Source of the DNA: Pseudomonas sp. MYb60
GTDB taxonomy: Bacteria; Pseudomonadota; Gammaproteobacteria; Pseudomonadales; Pseudomonadaceae
DNA: 64,000 bases
NCBI RefSeq assembly: GCF_002979555.1
Contig: NZ_PCOZ01000008.1
Coordinates: 248,001 to 312,000 of the forward strand
Direction: 5' to 3'
Below the pieces are notes generated by a model that was given only the letters and a program-made list of their open reading frames with translations, was not told the DNA's origin and did no database searches. Below are positions 1 through 9,218 of the stretch, in pieces; positions within the stretch are counted from its first letter, which is position 1, and each line of letters begins with the position of its first letter. The translations under genes were made by a program, and so were the position numbers.

Positions 1-882
1 CGCAACCCCGCAATTCCACACCTTTGTCCCGGTAGATGGCAGCCAGCGGCGGCAGCACGCGTTCGGCAATGCCGACGTGCACCAGCAGGGTTTCCATGGT
101 GTTGCACGGGGCGTAGCGGTGGGTCTTGGCGTTGTCGGCGATGCGGATGGCCTTATCGATGTCGGCGGCAACGTCGATAAACACGTGGCACACGCCGTCC
201 AGGTGCTTGATCACTGGCACCTTGGCATCACGGCTGACGCGTTCGATCAGGCTCTTGCCACCGCGCGGCACGATCACATCGACGAATTCCGGCATCGTGA
301 TCAGCGCGCCCACGGCCGCACGGTCGGTGGTTTCCACCACTTGCACCACTTCAGCGGGCAACTCGGCTACCGCGAGGCCCTGCTGGATGCAGGCGGCGAT
401 GGCGCGATTGGAATTGATCGCTTCGGAGCCGCCACGCAGGATGGTGGCATTGCCAGACTTGAGGCACAGGCTCGCGGCGTCGATGGTCACATTCGGACGC
501 GACTCATAGATGATGCCGATCACGCCCAGGGGCACGCGCATCTTGCCCACCTGGATGCCGGACGGCAGGTAGCGCATGTCGCGGATTTCACCGATGGGGT
601 CAGGCAGCTTGGCCACCTGACGCAGGCCTTCGATCATGTCGTCGATACGGGCCGGGGTCAGCGCCAGGCGGTCCAGCAGTGCCGGCTCCAGGCCATTGGC
701 GCGGCCATTGGCCAGGTCTTGCTCGTTGGCGGCGGTGAGCTCGGAGCGCGAAGCATCCAGAGCGTCGGCGGCCGCCAGCAGGGCGCGATTCTTCTGCGCA
801 GTGCTCGCACGGGCGATCAACCGCGAGGCCTGACGGGCAGCGCGACCCAGGCGGGTCATGTAGTCAAGAACGGACTCAGTCA
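1..882 (-). CDS. proA: Gamma-glutamyl phosphate reductase (partial, 3' end outside window)
   Basis: Catalyses the NADPH-dependent reduction of gamma-glutamyl phosphate to glutamate semialdehyde, the second step of proline synthesis in the cytoplasm. The visible N-terminal ~294 residues begin [20 protein letters not shown] and contain family stretches such as [31 protein letters not shown] and [12 protein letters not shown], ending in the segment [12 protein letters not shown] that holds the catalytic Cys. The full protein is usually about 420 residues, so roughly a third is missing at the window edge. It is divergent from the glycosylase gene at 1058, with a shared 175-base intergenic region. 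Confidence 0.96.
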
Positions 883-1057
883 TGGTCAGGGAATCTTGGC
901 AGGGAGGAAAGCGGCAGATTATAGCTGCGACGCCGCTCGACTGACAGCGGTGAGGGGCGGATGGTCGAAATGAACTGCAAAAACCCGGGGTTCAGCGGTA
1001 ATTAAGGTGGGAGTTGTTATTATTCGAACACTTTTAGCCGTATTAACCCCGACCGCC

Positions 1058-1741
1058 ATGCCCAGCTCACCATCCCAACTCCCCGCAAGCGCCCTGCCCG
1101 ACAGCTTCTTCGACCGGGACGCGCAACTTCTTGCGCAGGCATTGCTCGGAAAAGTCATACGCCATCGCGTCGGTGAATTCTGGCTTTCGGCGCGAATTAT
1201 CGAAACCGAAGCCTATTACGTGGCCGAAAAAGGCAGCCACGCGTCACTGGGCTACACAGAAAAGCGTAAGGCTTTGTTTCTGGATGGTGGTCACATCTAC
1301 ATGTACTACGCCCGGGGCGGTGATTCGCTGAACTTCAGCGCACAAGGACCGGGCAATGCCGTGCTGATCAAATCGGCGTATCCGTGGGTCGATGAATTCT
1401 CCGGCCCGGCGAGCCTGGCGCAGATGCTGCTGAACAACCCGAATCCTGACGGCAGCCCACGCGCCGCGCAAAAACTCTGCGCCGGCCAGACATTGCTGTG
1501 CAAAGCCCTGGGGTTGAAGGTGCCGATGTGGGACGCCAAGCGCTTCGATCAGGAATTGCTCTACGTTGAGGATGTTGGACAGGTACCGACCCAGATTATC
1601 CAGGCCACCCGCCTGGGCATTCCCAGCGGGCGCGATGAACACCTGATGTACCGCTTCGTCGATGCTGGCTACGCGCCTTATTGCACACGGAACCCGCTGC
1701 GCCGCGGCCAGGTCGAAGGCCGGGATTATTTTTTGATTTGA
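1058..1741 (+). CDS. mpg: DNA-3-methyladenine glycosylase (AAG/MPG family)
   Basis: Removes alkylated purines from DNA by cleaving the N-glycosidic bond, starting base-excision repair. The protein has the AAG-fold landmarks: LLGKVIRH, the ARIIETEAYY segment with its catalytic Glu, and an HIYMYYARGG stretch. The start at 1058 (MPSSPSQLP) gives 227 residues, normal for bacterial MPG. An upstream in-frame start at 1007 would add 17 residues without a clear ribosome site. It stands alone between proA and the DedA fusion gene. Family assignment is firm; the exact start is less so. Confidence 0.93.
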   Translation: MPSSPSQLPASALPDSFFDRDAQLLAQALLGKVIRHRVGEFWLSARIIETEAYYVAEKGSHASLGYTEKRKALFLDGGHIYMYYARGGDSLNFSAQGPGNAVLIKSAYPWVDEFSGPASLAQMLLNNPNPDGSPRAAQKLCAGQTLLCKALGLKVPMWDAKRFDQELLYVEDVGQVPTQIIQATRLGIPSGRDEHLMYRFVDAGYAPYCTRNPLRRGQVEGRDYFLI

Positions 1742-1845
1742 ATTGAAGCGGCTGCAGTTGCTGGAAATCGACATCCGCAACGCAGCCGATCCCACCCTTG
1801 ATCATCGCCCTATCAGATTTTGTATTGCATACATGGAGACGTTTT

Positions 1846-3162
1846 ATGGGCCAATGGCTCGATAGCATCACCGGCTGGCTGACCCTGAACCCGCAATGGC
1901 TGGCGGTAGCGGTATTTATCGTCGCCTGCGTGGAGTGCCTGGCCATTGCCGGGCTGATCGTGCCCGGCACGGTATTGCTGTTTGCCATTGCCGCGCTGGC
2001 CGGCAGTGGCGCGCTGCCCCTGAGTGAAACCCTGTTGCTGGGCTTTCTCGGCGGGCTGCTGGGTGACGGGGTTTCCTACTTCCTTGGCCGACATTTCCAC
2101 CAGAACATCCGGCGCCTGCCTGGCCTGCGTCATCACCCCGAGTGGATGAACGGCGCCGAAACCTATTTCCACAAGTACGGCATTGCCAGCCTGTTGGTAG
2201 GACGTTTCATTGGCCCACTGCGGCCAATGCTGCCGATGGTCGCTGGCATGTGCGACATGCCTTTCCCGCGTTTTGCCGTGGTGAGCATTGTTGCGGCGGC
2301 CGGTTGGTCGGTGGCGTACCTGTTGCCGGGCTGGGCCACCGGTGCTGCGTTCCGCCTGCCTCTGCCGGAAGGGTTCTGGCCCGAGGCAGCCGTGGTTGCG
2401 GGATGCCTGGCCGTCGTGATCGGGCTGAGCCTGAACAGCAGCCTGCGCGGCCATCGCCGTACCACGGTGTGGATCGGTTGCGCCAGCCTGACGCTGTTGA
2501 TTGCGTTGTTCATTGGCTACCACTCGCTGGACAACTTTGACCAGGGCCTCAGCGCCCTCGTGCAGGAACACCGCAGTGGATGGCTGGACGAAGTGATGGT
2601 GCGCATCACCCAGCTGGGTGAGTTCAAGAAGATGTTCTTCGCCAGCGCCGTATTCACCGGTTTGCTGCTACTGGCGCGGCAATGGCGTCATGCGGTGTTT
2701 GTTGGTGTGACACTGGCCGGGGCCGCTGTCATCAATACCGGGACCAAGCTGTTCTTCGCCCGTGGCAGGCCAGAAATCCTTACAGACCCGCTGACCAGCT
2801 TCAGCATGCCCAGCGGCCACGCGTCCGGCGCGTTCGCGTTTTTCCTGGCCTTGGCTATCCTGGCCGGTCGCGGACAACCTGTGCGTTTACGCCTGACCTG
2901 GATGCTGCTGGGCTGTATTCCCGCCGCCTTCATCGCATTGTCGAGGGTGTACCTGGGCGCTCATTGGCCCACCGACATCCTGGCCGGTACCCTGCTGGCG
3001 ATGACGGTGTGTGCGTTCAGCCTGGTCGTCTGTGAATATCGACGCCCGCTGCCAGCCATGTCGCAAAAAACCTGGTGGCTGCTGCTGCCCGCCCTGGTCG
3101 CAGTGCTGAGTTTCATCGCGCTCACCGGCACGCCTCACGCACTGCTGCGGTACGCCTACTGA
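1846..3162 (+). CDS. DedA-family membrane protein fused to a PAP2 lipid phosphatase
   Basis: A 438-residue inner-membrane protein with two domains. Residues ~1-190 are DedA-like (IVPGTVLLFAIAAL, then GRFIGPLRPMLPMVAG); DedA proteins are linked to lipid-carrier flipping. Residues ~220-410 are a PAP2 phosphatase with all three motifs: K-x6-RP (KLFFARGRP), PSGH, and SR-x5-H (SRVYLGAHWPTD). The natural inference is dephosphorylation of undecaprenyl pyrophosphate or phosphatidate coupled to lipid transport. Start 1846 is chosen because GGAGA lies just upstream; an in-frame TTG at 1798 is less likely. The gene overlaps the 3' end of the opposing small gene by 7 bases. Confidence 0.9.
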   Translation: MGQWLDSITGWLTLNPQWLAVAVFIVACVECLAIAGLIVPGTVLLFAIAALAGSGALPLSETLLLGFLGGLLGDGVSYFLGRHFHQNIRRLPGLRHHPEWMNGAETYFHKYGIASLLVGRFIGPLRPMLPMVAGMCDMPFPRFAVVSIVAAAGWSVAYLLPGWATGAAFRLPLPEGFWPEAAVVAGCLAVVIGLSLNSSLRGHRRTTVWIGCASLTLLIALFIGYHSLDNFDQGLSALVQEHRSGWLDEVMVRITQLGEFKKMFFASAVFTGLLLLARQWRHAVFVGVTLAGAAVINTGTKLFFARGRPEILTDPLTSFSMPSGHASGAFAFFLALAILAGRGQPVRLRLTWMLLGCIPAAFIALSRVYLGAHWPTDILAGTLLAMTVCAFSLVVCEYRRPLPAMSQKTWWLLLPALVAVLSFIALTGTPHALLRYAY

Positions 3163-3377
3163 CCCACGGCCGGGCCGACCCAGTCAACGGGTGCGGCTCG
3201 GCGCTCAACACACCGCTCACGCCGCTCCAGTAACATCTCATCCGCGATCTGCGCCGCGCGCTCGGCGATATATTCCGGGCCGCGTTTTACTTCCTGCTGG
3301 ATCAACTGCACGGTAACGCTGACAAAAAACCCGTCCCAGACCACCTGCTCCGATTGCGTCAGCCGAATCATCTTCAT
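3156..3377 (-). CDS. Conserved small hypothetical protein
   Basis: Encodes 73 residues, highly charged and apparently soluble (MKMIRLTQSEQVVWDGFFVS, then EYIAERAAQIADEMLLERR). I recognise no domain. It looks coding because its composition is protein-like rather than a frame shadow, and because it fills the gap between two convergent genes with only a 7-base tail overlap. Function is unknown; similar short proteins appear to be conserved among pseudomonads, which I recall but cannot check here. Confidence 0.65.
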   Translation of the reverse strand: MKMIRLTQSEQVVWDGFFVSVTVQLIQQEVKRGPEYIAERAAQIADEMLLERRERCVERRAAPVDWVGPAVGQ

Positions 3378-3471
3378 CCCCTAACCCTGATTGTGTGGCC
3401 GGGAACTATTGCAGGCAGTGCAGGCAAAACAACGAAGCAACGTCTGACAACTACGCCAGAAAGATCCGAAA

Positions 3472-4062
3472 TCAGGTGAACAGCTCACCCTGCAACTCAT
3501 CGAGCAACATCTGGATCGCATCCAGGCGTTGCTGCGGGTCGTCCAGCTGCAGCAAGTCGATCTTGTCGGCCTCCGTGAAGGGCAGCAGATACGCCAGTTG
3601 ATTGCCCAAGGCCTGCTGCCCCTCGGCGCGGGCGTCCATATCCAGTGACGCGACCATGGGGTGCTCGGCCAGCGCCTGGAGCAGCGCCAACAGGTCAGCG
3701 TCCTCTTCTTCCAGCGGCTGATCCGCCTGCTCTTCGAGCCATTGCACCTCAGCCACCAGCAGTTGGTCTTTCTGCACGCCGGCATCACGCACACGGAACC
3801 TGCGCCCGCCTTCGACGCGAATCCCCAGCAGGCCGTTGTCCTGCTGCTTGAAGTCGCGGATCAACGCTTCACAGCCGATCAACGCGTAGCCGTCCGGCGC
3901 CTGGCCAACTTCCTGGCCGTCGAGGATGCACACCACGCCAAAGCTTTCGCCCTTTTTCATGCAGCGGCTGATCATGTCCAGGTAGCGCGCCTCGAACAGT
4001 TGCAAATCGAGGGTACAGCCCGGGAACAGCACGGTATTGAGGGGGAACAGCGCCAGACTCAT
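3472..4062 (-). CDS. Lon N-terminal (substrate-binding) domain protein
   Basis: A 196-residue stand-alone version of the Lon N-terminal PUA-like domain, with no ATPase or protease part. The hallmark start is MSLALFPLNTVLFPGCTLDL followed by LFEARYLDMI and GVVCI. It is cytoplasmic and its biochemical role is undefined; it may bind protein substrates. A strong AAGGAAA ribosome site precedes the ATG. The gene lies downstream of the cidA-lrgB pair on the same strand with a 21-base gap, so it may be co-transcribed with them. Confidence 0.88.
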   Translation of the reverse strand: MSLALFPLNTVLFPGCTLDLQLFEARYLDMISRCMKKGESFGVVCILDGQEVGQAPDGYALIGCEALIRDFKQQDNGLLGIRVEGGRRFRVRDAGVQKDQLLVAEVQWLEEQADQPLEEEDADLLALLQALAEHPMVASLDMDARAEGQQALGNQLAYLLPFTEADKIDLLQLDDPQQRLDAIQMLLDELQGELFT

Positions 4063-4083
4063 AAACGTTTCCTTAACCCCGAT

Positions 4084-4800
4084 TTAAACGATCACCGACA
4101 CGGCCAGCGGCAAGAACACCGCCGTGGCCACGCCCATCAGACTCATGGCCAGCGCCGCAAAGGCGCCGCACTCCTCGCTTTCCTGCAACGCCACCGAGGT
4201 GCCGACGGCGTGAGCGGTCATGCCCAGCGCCATGCCGCGTGCCTCGGGGCTGTGCACGCCCAGACGCGACAGCAGTGCCGGCCCCACCATCGCGCCCACC
4301 ACCCCGGTAATCAGTACGAACACCGCCGCCAGCGCCGCCACGCCGCCGATCTGCTCGGCCACCAGCATGGCGATCGGCGAGGTCACCGACTTGGGCGCCA
4401 TGGTCATCAGCATCATGTGCTCGGCACCGAACCACCCGCCCAGCAACACACACAGGCCAGTGGCCAACACGCCGCCTATCACCAGCGTAGTAAAAATCGG
4501 CCAGAACAATTGGCGAATGCGCCGCAGGTTCAGATAAAGCGGCACCGCCAGCGCGACGGTGGCCGGCCCCAGCAGGATGCCCATGATCTCGGTGCTCTTG
4601 CGGTACTCGGTGTAACTCAGCCCGCAGGTGAGCAACACACCGATCACCAGCAGCATCGAGACAAGTACCGGTTGCAGGAAGATCCAGCGGGTTTTCTCAA
4701 ACGCGGCCAACACCAGTTGATAGGCGCCGAGGGTGATGCCGATGCCGAACAATGGGTGATGAATCACCGCGGTCCACGCGCCATGCCCGTCAACGATCAT
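4084..4800 (-). CDS. lrgB: LrgB/CidB family membrane protein
   Basis: A 238-residue multi-spanning inner-membrane protein of the LrgB/CidB family, the antiholin-like partner that modulates murein hydrolase activity and, in other bacteria, export of small organic acids. Family landmarks are GPATVALAVPLY, the MTMAPKSVTSPIA motif and EARGMALGMTAHAVGTS. Its ATG overlaps the stop of cidA by the four bases ATGA, the usual sign of translational coupling. Substrate cannot be read from sequence. Confidence 0.93.
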   Translation of the reverse strand: MIVDGHGAWTAVIHHPLFGIGITLGAYQLVLAAFEKTRWIFLQPVLVSMLLVIGVLLTCGLSYTEYRKSTEIMGILLGPATVALAVPLYLNLRRIRQLFWPIFTTLVIGGVLATGLCVLLGGWFGAEHMMLMTMAPKSVTSPIAMLVAEQIGGVAALAAVFVLITGVVGAMVGPALLSRLGVHSPEARGMALGMTAHAVGTSVALQESEECGAFAALAMSLMGVATAVFLPLAVSVIV

Positions 4801-5150
4801 TGATCCTTCTCCTTGCGCTTGACCATCTGCTGCATCAGCACGCCGACGAACGCCATGGCAATCAACAGCGACAGCACCAGTGCGCCGACAATCGCCCAGA
4901 AATCAGCGGCAATGTCCTTGGCGTACACCATCACGCCCACCGCAGGTGGCACCAACAGCAATGGCAAGTAACGCAAAAGGCTACTGGCCGCCAAACTCAA
5001 GGGCTCGCCGACTTCGCCACGCCACACCAGGTAACCGAGCATCAGCAGCAAGCCAATAATCGGCCCCGGCAGTACCGGCAGCAGCAAGTGATTGAGTGCC
5101 GTGCCGATCAATTGGAACAGCACCAGCCATGTCAGCCCACGTAACAACAT
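4797..5150 (-). CDS. cidA: CidA/LrgA family holin-like protein
   Basis: A 117-residue protein with about four transmembrane helices of the CidA/LrgA family (LPGPIIGLLLMLGYLVWRG, then LLRYLPLLLVPPAVGVMVY). It pairs with the LrgB homologue immediately downstream and is translationally coupled to it. Together they likely form a two-component holin-like or transport unit in the inner membrane. A purine-rich ribosome site lies just before the ATG. No LysR regulator, often linked to cidAB elsewhere, is adjacent. Confidence 0.92.
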   Translation of the reverse strand: MLLRGLTWLVLFQLIGTALNHLLLPVLPGPIIGLLLMLGYLVWRGEVGEPLSLAASSLLRYLPLLLVPPAVGVMVYAKDIAADFWAIVGALVLSLLIAMAFVGVLMQQMVKRKEKDQ

Positions 5151-5308
5151 CCGTCCTATCCCCCTTTCAACATGCCCGCATTATAAGCACGCCCGCTCTA
5201 TGCACCGGCATTCGCCAAAAGCATGGTGGCTTGACCGACCTCATTGCTCATGATGATCTACATTGGATCTCGCACATTATAAAAATCGATGAACCCAGGA
5301 GAGACGCA

Positions 5309-5764
5309 ATGCCCTATGTACCTGTAGCGCAGCTCAAAGATTATGTCGGCAAGGAACTGGGACGTTCCGAATGGCTCACCATCGACCAGGCGCGCATCAA
5401 CCTGTTCGCGGAAGCCACCGGCGATCATCAGTTCATCCACATCGACCCGGTCAAGGCCGCGCAGACCCCGTTCGGCACCACCATCGCCCATGGTTTCCTG
5501 TCGCTGTCGCTGATGCCCAAGCTGATGGAAGACATCCTGATCGTGCCCGAAGGGCTGAAGATGGCGGTCAACTATGGCCTGGACAGCGTGCGTTTCATCC
5601 AGCCGGTAAAGGTCAACTCCAAGGTGCGCCTGAACGTGACGCTGACAGACGTCACCGAGAAAAAGCCCGGCCAGTGGCTGCTCAAAGCCACCGCCACCCT
5701 GGAAATCGAAGGCCAGGAAAAGCCCGCTTACATTGCCGAGTCCCTGTCACTCTACTTCGTCTAA
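5309..5764 (+). CDS. MaoC-family (R)-specific enoyl-CoA hydratase-like protein
   Basis: A 151-residue single hot-dog-fold protein. The MaoC hydratase motif is intact: FAEATGDHQFIHIDP with the catalytic Asp/His, followed by GTTIAHGFLSLSL. Members hydrate trans-2-enoyl-CoA to (R)-3-hydroxyacyl-CoA in fatty acid or polyhydroxyalkanoate metabolism. The start at 5309 follows AGGAGAG; an upstream extension to 5096 would run through the divergent promoter region. The acyl chain it acts on cannot be predicted. Confidence 0.9.
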   Translation: MPYVPVAQLKDYVGKELGRSEWLTIDQARINLFAEATGDHQFIHIDPVKAAQTPFGTTIAHGFLSLSLMPKLMEDILIVPEGLKMAVNYGLDSVRFIQPVKVNSKVRLNVTLTDVTEKKPGQWLLKATATLEIEGQEKPAYIAESLSLYFV

Positions 5765-5770
5765 GCCCGG

Positions 5771-5803
5771 CCCTGTGGTGAGGCACTGAAACTCACCACA
5801 GGG
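5771..5803. terminator. Perfect 12-bp hairpin after the MaoC gene
   Basis: CCCTGTGGTGAG and its exact complement CTCACCACAGGG flank a 9-base loop, seven bases after the stop codon of the hydratase gene. There is no clear T-tract, so it may stabilise the mRNA end or terminate only weakly. Confidence 0.5.
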
Positions 5804-5869
5804 TATGTAAATTTATGTATGAATCTTGCGGCTGCGGCATACTCGGCGCTCAATTACCCGGATCCCGCT

Positions 5870-7588
5870 ATGCGCCCACTCGCTCCCCTTGCCCTTGCCC
5901 TGTTGCTCACCGCTTGCGGAGACGGCGAATCGCTGTTGCCGCCCGATGCGCGCCTGCCCGATGGCGGTCGTTACCGGGGCGATGTGGTCAATGGCTTGCT
6001 GCAAGGCCAGGGCCGCGTCGACTACCCCAATGGCAGTTGGTACGCCGGCCATTTCGATAATGGCCAATGGCACGGCCAGGGCGAATGGCATGGCAGCAAT
6101 GGCGAAGTCTATAAAGGTGAATTCCAGCTAGGCCTGTTCGACGGCCAGGGCAGCCTGACGACGCCGGGCAGCAGCTATGTCGGCGGTTTCAAGCGTGGCC
6201 GACGCAACGGCGAAGGCACCCTCAAAGAGGGGCAGATGACCTACCGCGGCGAGTTCAAGGATGACCAGTACTCTGGCCTTGGCCGCCTCGAACTGGCCGA
6301 CGGCAGCCAATACCAGGGCCAGTTCGCCCACGGCAAGCCCAATGGCGAAGGGCAGCGCAACGACGACAGTGGCAACCAGTTCAGCGGCCGTTTCGTCGAT
6401 GGGCAACTGGAAGGCAACGGCACCTTCAACAGCGCCGATGGCGACATCTATGTCGGCCAGTTCAAGCAGAACCAGCTCAACGGCAAGGGCCGCTACGAAA
6501 ACGCTGACGGCGACGTATGGATCGGCCAGTTCAAGGAAGGCGCGCTGAGCGGCAAGGGCGAGTTGATCGGCGTGGATGGCAGCCATTATGTCGGCCAGTT
6601 CAGCGATTGGCGCTTCAGCGGCCAGGGCCGCTTGAACCTCACCGATGGCAGCTTCTATATCGGCGGCTTCGACAGTGACAACTATCAAGGCAAGGGCACC
6701 TTGGTGCTCACCGACGGCACCGTGCAGGCCGGCACCTGGGTCAATGGCATGCGCGTGCGTGACGCCGACGGCAAGCTGCTGCCCGACCCGCTGGAAATCG
6801 GCGTGCTGGCCCAAGGCCGCTTGCTCGATGCCGCACTCGCTGCGGTCCCCGCCTCCACCCCCGCCGTCGAGCTGTACACCCTGGCACTGGCTGGCGATGG
6901 TAAACAGAGCGTGTTCCTGCGTGAGGCCGATTACGTCAGCAACCTGCTCGCCACGCGCTTCGGCGCCCGCGGGCAGATTCGCCTGGTCAATCACCGCGAC
7001 CACATCGCCGACCGCCCGCTGGCCACCCGTGAAAGCCTGCGCCGCGCCGTGCAGACCCTGGCCGAGCGCACCGGCCCGGAAGACCTGGTGTTCATCTACC
7101 TGACCAGCCATGGCACCCACGAACACGAACTGGTGCTCGACCAGCCGCGCATGGAGCTGGCCGACCTGCCCGCCGACGAATTGGCCGCTGTGCTCACGCC
7201 GCTCAAAAGCCGCGACAAGATCATCGTAATTTCCGCCTGCTACTCCGGGGGTTTCATCCCCGCGCTCAAAGACGAACGTACTCTGATCATGACCGCCTCA
7301 CGCGCCGACCGTGTGTCGTTCGGTTGCTCGGAAGAAGCGGACTTCACTTACTTCGGCGACGCCCTCTTCGCCCAAGCCTTCAACCAGACCGACGATTTGC
7401 AGCAGGCCTTCAAGCTCGCGCAACTGCACGTGAGCGAACGTGAACAGGCGGACAATTTCGAAGCATCCGAGCCGCAGATCTGGGCCCCGAAGGGCGTGAT
7501 CGCCCATTGGCAATTATTACGCAAACAGCAGGCACGAAAGGCGCTCGAAAGCGTCTCAATGAATAGCAAGGAAGCCAAAGGCAACTAA
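5870..7588 (+). CDS. Lipoprotein with MORN repeats and a C13 (caspase-fold) peptidase domain
   Basis: Encodes 572 residues. The start at 5870 gives a lipoprotein signal (MRPLAPLALALLLTACGDG, lipobox LTAC), so it should be anchored in the cell envelope. Residues ~30-295 are 11-12 tandem MORN repeats of the form YxGxFxxGxxxGxG. Residues ~330-540 are a C13/legumain-like peptidase domain with the catalytic His in LTSHGTHEHE and the catalytic Cys in VISACYSGGF. Neither partner nor substrate is known. Fusion of MORN repeats to a caspase-fold protease is seen in some proteobacteria. It is followed 29 bases later by a dehydrogenase-fold gene. Confidence 0.9.
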   Translation: MRPLAPLALALLLTACGDGESLLPPDARLPDGGRYRGDVVNGLLQGQGRVDYPNGSWYAGHFDNGQWHGQGEWHGSNGEVYKGEFQLGLFDGQGSLTTPGSSYVGGFKRGRRNGEGTLKEGQMTYRGEFKDDQYSGLGRLELADGSQYQGQFAHGKPNGEGQRNDDSGNQFSGRFVDGQLEGNGTFNSADGDIYVGQFKQNQLNGKGRYENADGDVWIGQFKEGALSGKGELIGVDGSHYVGQFSDWRFSGQGRLNLTDGSFYIGGFDSDNYQGKGTLVLTDGTVQAGTWVNGMRVRDADGKLLPDPLEIGVLAQGRLLDAALAAVPASTPAVELYTLALAGDGKQSVFLREADYVSNLLATRFGARGQIRLVNHRDHIADRPLATRESLRRAVQTLAERTGPEDLVFIYLTSHGTHEHELVLDQPRMELADLPADELAAVLTPLKSRDKIIVISACYSGGFIPALKDERTLIMTASRADRVSFGCSEEADFTYFGDALFAQAFNQTDDLQQAFKLAQLHVSEREQADNFEASEPQIWAPKGVIAHWQLLRKQQARKALESVSMNSKEAKGN

Positions 7589-7617
7589 GCTGTAATGTGT
7601 AACAGGGGGGAAACACC

Positions 7618-8259
7618 ATGTACCTGACGCCTTCGCATATCCTGCTCGCCGGAGCCTCCGGCCTCACAGGCGAACATCTGCTTGATCGCCTGCTCAATGA
7701 ACCCACCGTCACCCGCGTGCTCGCACCGAGCCGCAAACCACTGGCCGAACACCCACACCTGGAAAACCCGGTGGGTGACCCTGCGGTGTTCCTGCCGCAA
7801 TTGAGTGGCCGGGTAGACCTGGCCTTCTGCTGCCTGGGCACCACCATCAAACAGGCCGGCTCGGAAGCGGCGTTTCGCGCCGTGGACCTCGACATGGTGG
7901 TGGCCTTCGCCAAGCGCGCACGGGAGATGGGCGCGCGCCACCTGATCGTGATCAGTGCGATTGGTGCCGATCCGAAATCCTCGATTTTCTACAACCGCGT
8001 CAAAGGCGAAATGGAGCAGGCATTAAAGGCCCAGGGCTGGCCGCAACTGACCATCGCGCGTCCGTCGTTGCTGCTGGGTGAGCGTTTGGAACCGCGACTG
8101 GCCGAGCAACTGGCCGGACCGCTGTCGCGACTGATTCCGGGCAAATACCACGGCATCGAAGTATGCGAACTGGCCCGAGCCATGTGGCGCCTGGCGCTGG
8201 AAGAACAGGATGGGGTGCGGGTGGTGGAGTCTGATGAACTGCGCAAGCTAGGCAAATAA
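7618..8259 (+). CDS. NAD(P)-binding Rossmann-fold oxidoreductase (HTATIP2-like)
   Basis: A 213-residue atypical short-chain dehydrogenase. The N-terminal [18 protein letters not shown] is the dinucleotide-binding loop, and [27 protein letters not shown] contains the active-site region with the YNxxK arrangement. Family members act as reductases or regulatory NADPH-binding proteins; substrate is unknown. A strong GGGGGGAAA purine tract precedes the ATG. It follows the MORN-peptidase gene closely and may share its transcript. Confidence 0.85.
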   Translation: MYLTPSHILLAGASGLTGEHLLDRLLNEPTVTRVLAPSRKPLAEHPHLENPVGDPAVFLPQLSGRVDLAFCCLGTTIKQAGSEAAFRAVDLDMVVAFAKRAREMGARHLIVISAIGADPKSSIFYNRVKGEMEQALKAQGWPQLTIARPSLLLGERLEPRLAEQLAGPLSRLIPGKYHGIEVCELARAMWRLALEEQDGVRVVESDELRKLGK

Positions 8260-8270
8260 TGTTGCGGTGA

Positions 8271-8300
8271 CTGGGCTGGCCTCATCGCGGGCCAGCCCAG
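8271..8300. terminator. 10-bp hairpin between convergent genes
   Basis: CTGGGCTGGC pairs exactly with GCCAGCCCAG across a 10-base loop, in the short gap between two convergent genes. No T-tract follows on either side, so it is at most a weak terminator or an mRNA-end stabiliser. It also resembles short palindromic repeats of this genus. Confidence 0.45.
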
Positions 8301-8311
8301 GCAACACACTG

Positions 8312-8596
8312 CTATAGGCCGCCTGTGGCGTTGAAGCCCACGCCAAGTACCGTCAACACCGACAACGGCAACAACAAGGTATCGAGCAGCGCACTGGCCG
8401 GCAGGTCTACATGGGGATAAGCCGGCGCCTCGGCACCAAAACGATCCTTGGCGCAGCAACCGCCATTTATCGCATACAAATCCAGCCGCGTACCGGCATA
8501 CACCACGGGCGCGCCGGGTTGCGCGGCATCCAGCGTGCGTGCGGTCGCGCAGCCGGTGAGCTGCAGCGCCAGCAGGACCATCAAGAGCTTATTCAT
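8312..8596 (-). CDS. YceK/YidQ family lipoprotein
   Basis: A 94-residue small lipoprotein with signal [19 protein letters not shown] (lipobox LTGC). The mature part carries the [10 protein letters not shown] and [17 protein letters not shown] stretches typical of the YceK family, whose function is unknown. Its start overlaps the end of ubiX by 8 bases, so it is probably the last gene of the mpl-ubiX-yceK transcript. Confidence 0.87.
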   Translation of the reverse strand: MNKLLMVLLALQLTGCATARTLDAAQPGAPVVYAGTRLDLYAINGGCCAKDRFGAEAPAYPHVDLPASALLDTLLLPLSVLTVLGVGFNATGGL

Positions 8597-9218
8597 CGCT
8601 GCTCAAATGATGCTCGCCCCAACGCGGCAACATGTCCTGGGGAATGTTCAGCAAGTTGAGAATGCGCGCCACCACGAAGTCCACCAAGTCATCGATGGTC
8701 TGGGGCTGGTGATAGAACCCCGGCGACGCGGGCAGAATGGTCACGCCCATGTTCGACAGCTTGAGCATGTGCTCCAGGTGAATGCTCGAGTACGGCGCTT
8801 CACGCGGTACCAGGATCAACTGGCGACGCTCCTTCAACGTCACGTCCGCGGCGCGTTCGATCAGGTTGTTGCAGGCCCCGGTGGCAATCGCCGACAAGGT
8901 GCCGGTGGAACACGGCACCACCACCATCGCCGCCGGCGCACCGGAGCCCGAGGCTACCGGTGACATCCAGTCTTCCTTGCCATAAACCTTGATCTGCCCC
9001 GCCGCCGCACCGGTGTATTCGGTCAGGAACGCCTGCATCGTCTGCACTTTGGGCGGCAGCGCGACGTCGGTCTCGGTGGCCATCACCAGTTGCGCAGCCT
9101 TGGAGATGAGGAAGTGCACCTCACGGTCCTCACGCACCAGGCAGTCCAGCAGGCGCAGGCCATAAGGCGCACCCGAAGCACCGGTCATCGCCAGGGTGAC
9201 ACGCTCCGGGCCGCTCAT
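8589..9218 (-). CDS. ubiX: Flavin prenyltransferase UbiX
   Basis: Joins a dimethylallyl group to FMN to make prenylated FMN, the cofactor of UbiD-type decarboxylases in ubiquinone synthesis. The 209-residue protein has the FMN-binding start ([20 protein letters not shown]), [17 protein letters not shown] and the [20 protein letters not shown] segment. Its ATG overlaps the mpl stop as ATGA, indicating translational coupling. UbiD is not in the window. Confidence 0.96.
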   Translation of the reverse strand: MSGPERVTLAMTGASGAPYGLRLLDCLVREDREVHFLISKAAQLVMATETDVALPPKVQTMQAFLTEYTGAAAGQIKVYGKEDWMSPVASGSGAPAAMVVVPCSTGTLSAIATGACNNLIERAADVTLKERRQLILVPREAPYSSIHLEHMLKLSNMGVTILPASPGFYHQPQTIDDLVDFVVARILNLLNIPQDMLPRWGEHHLSSDE

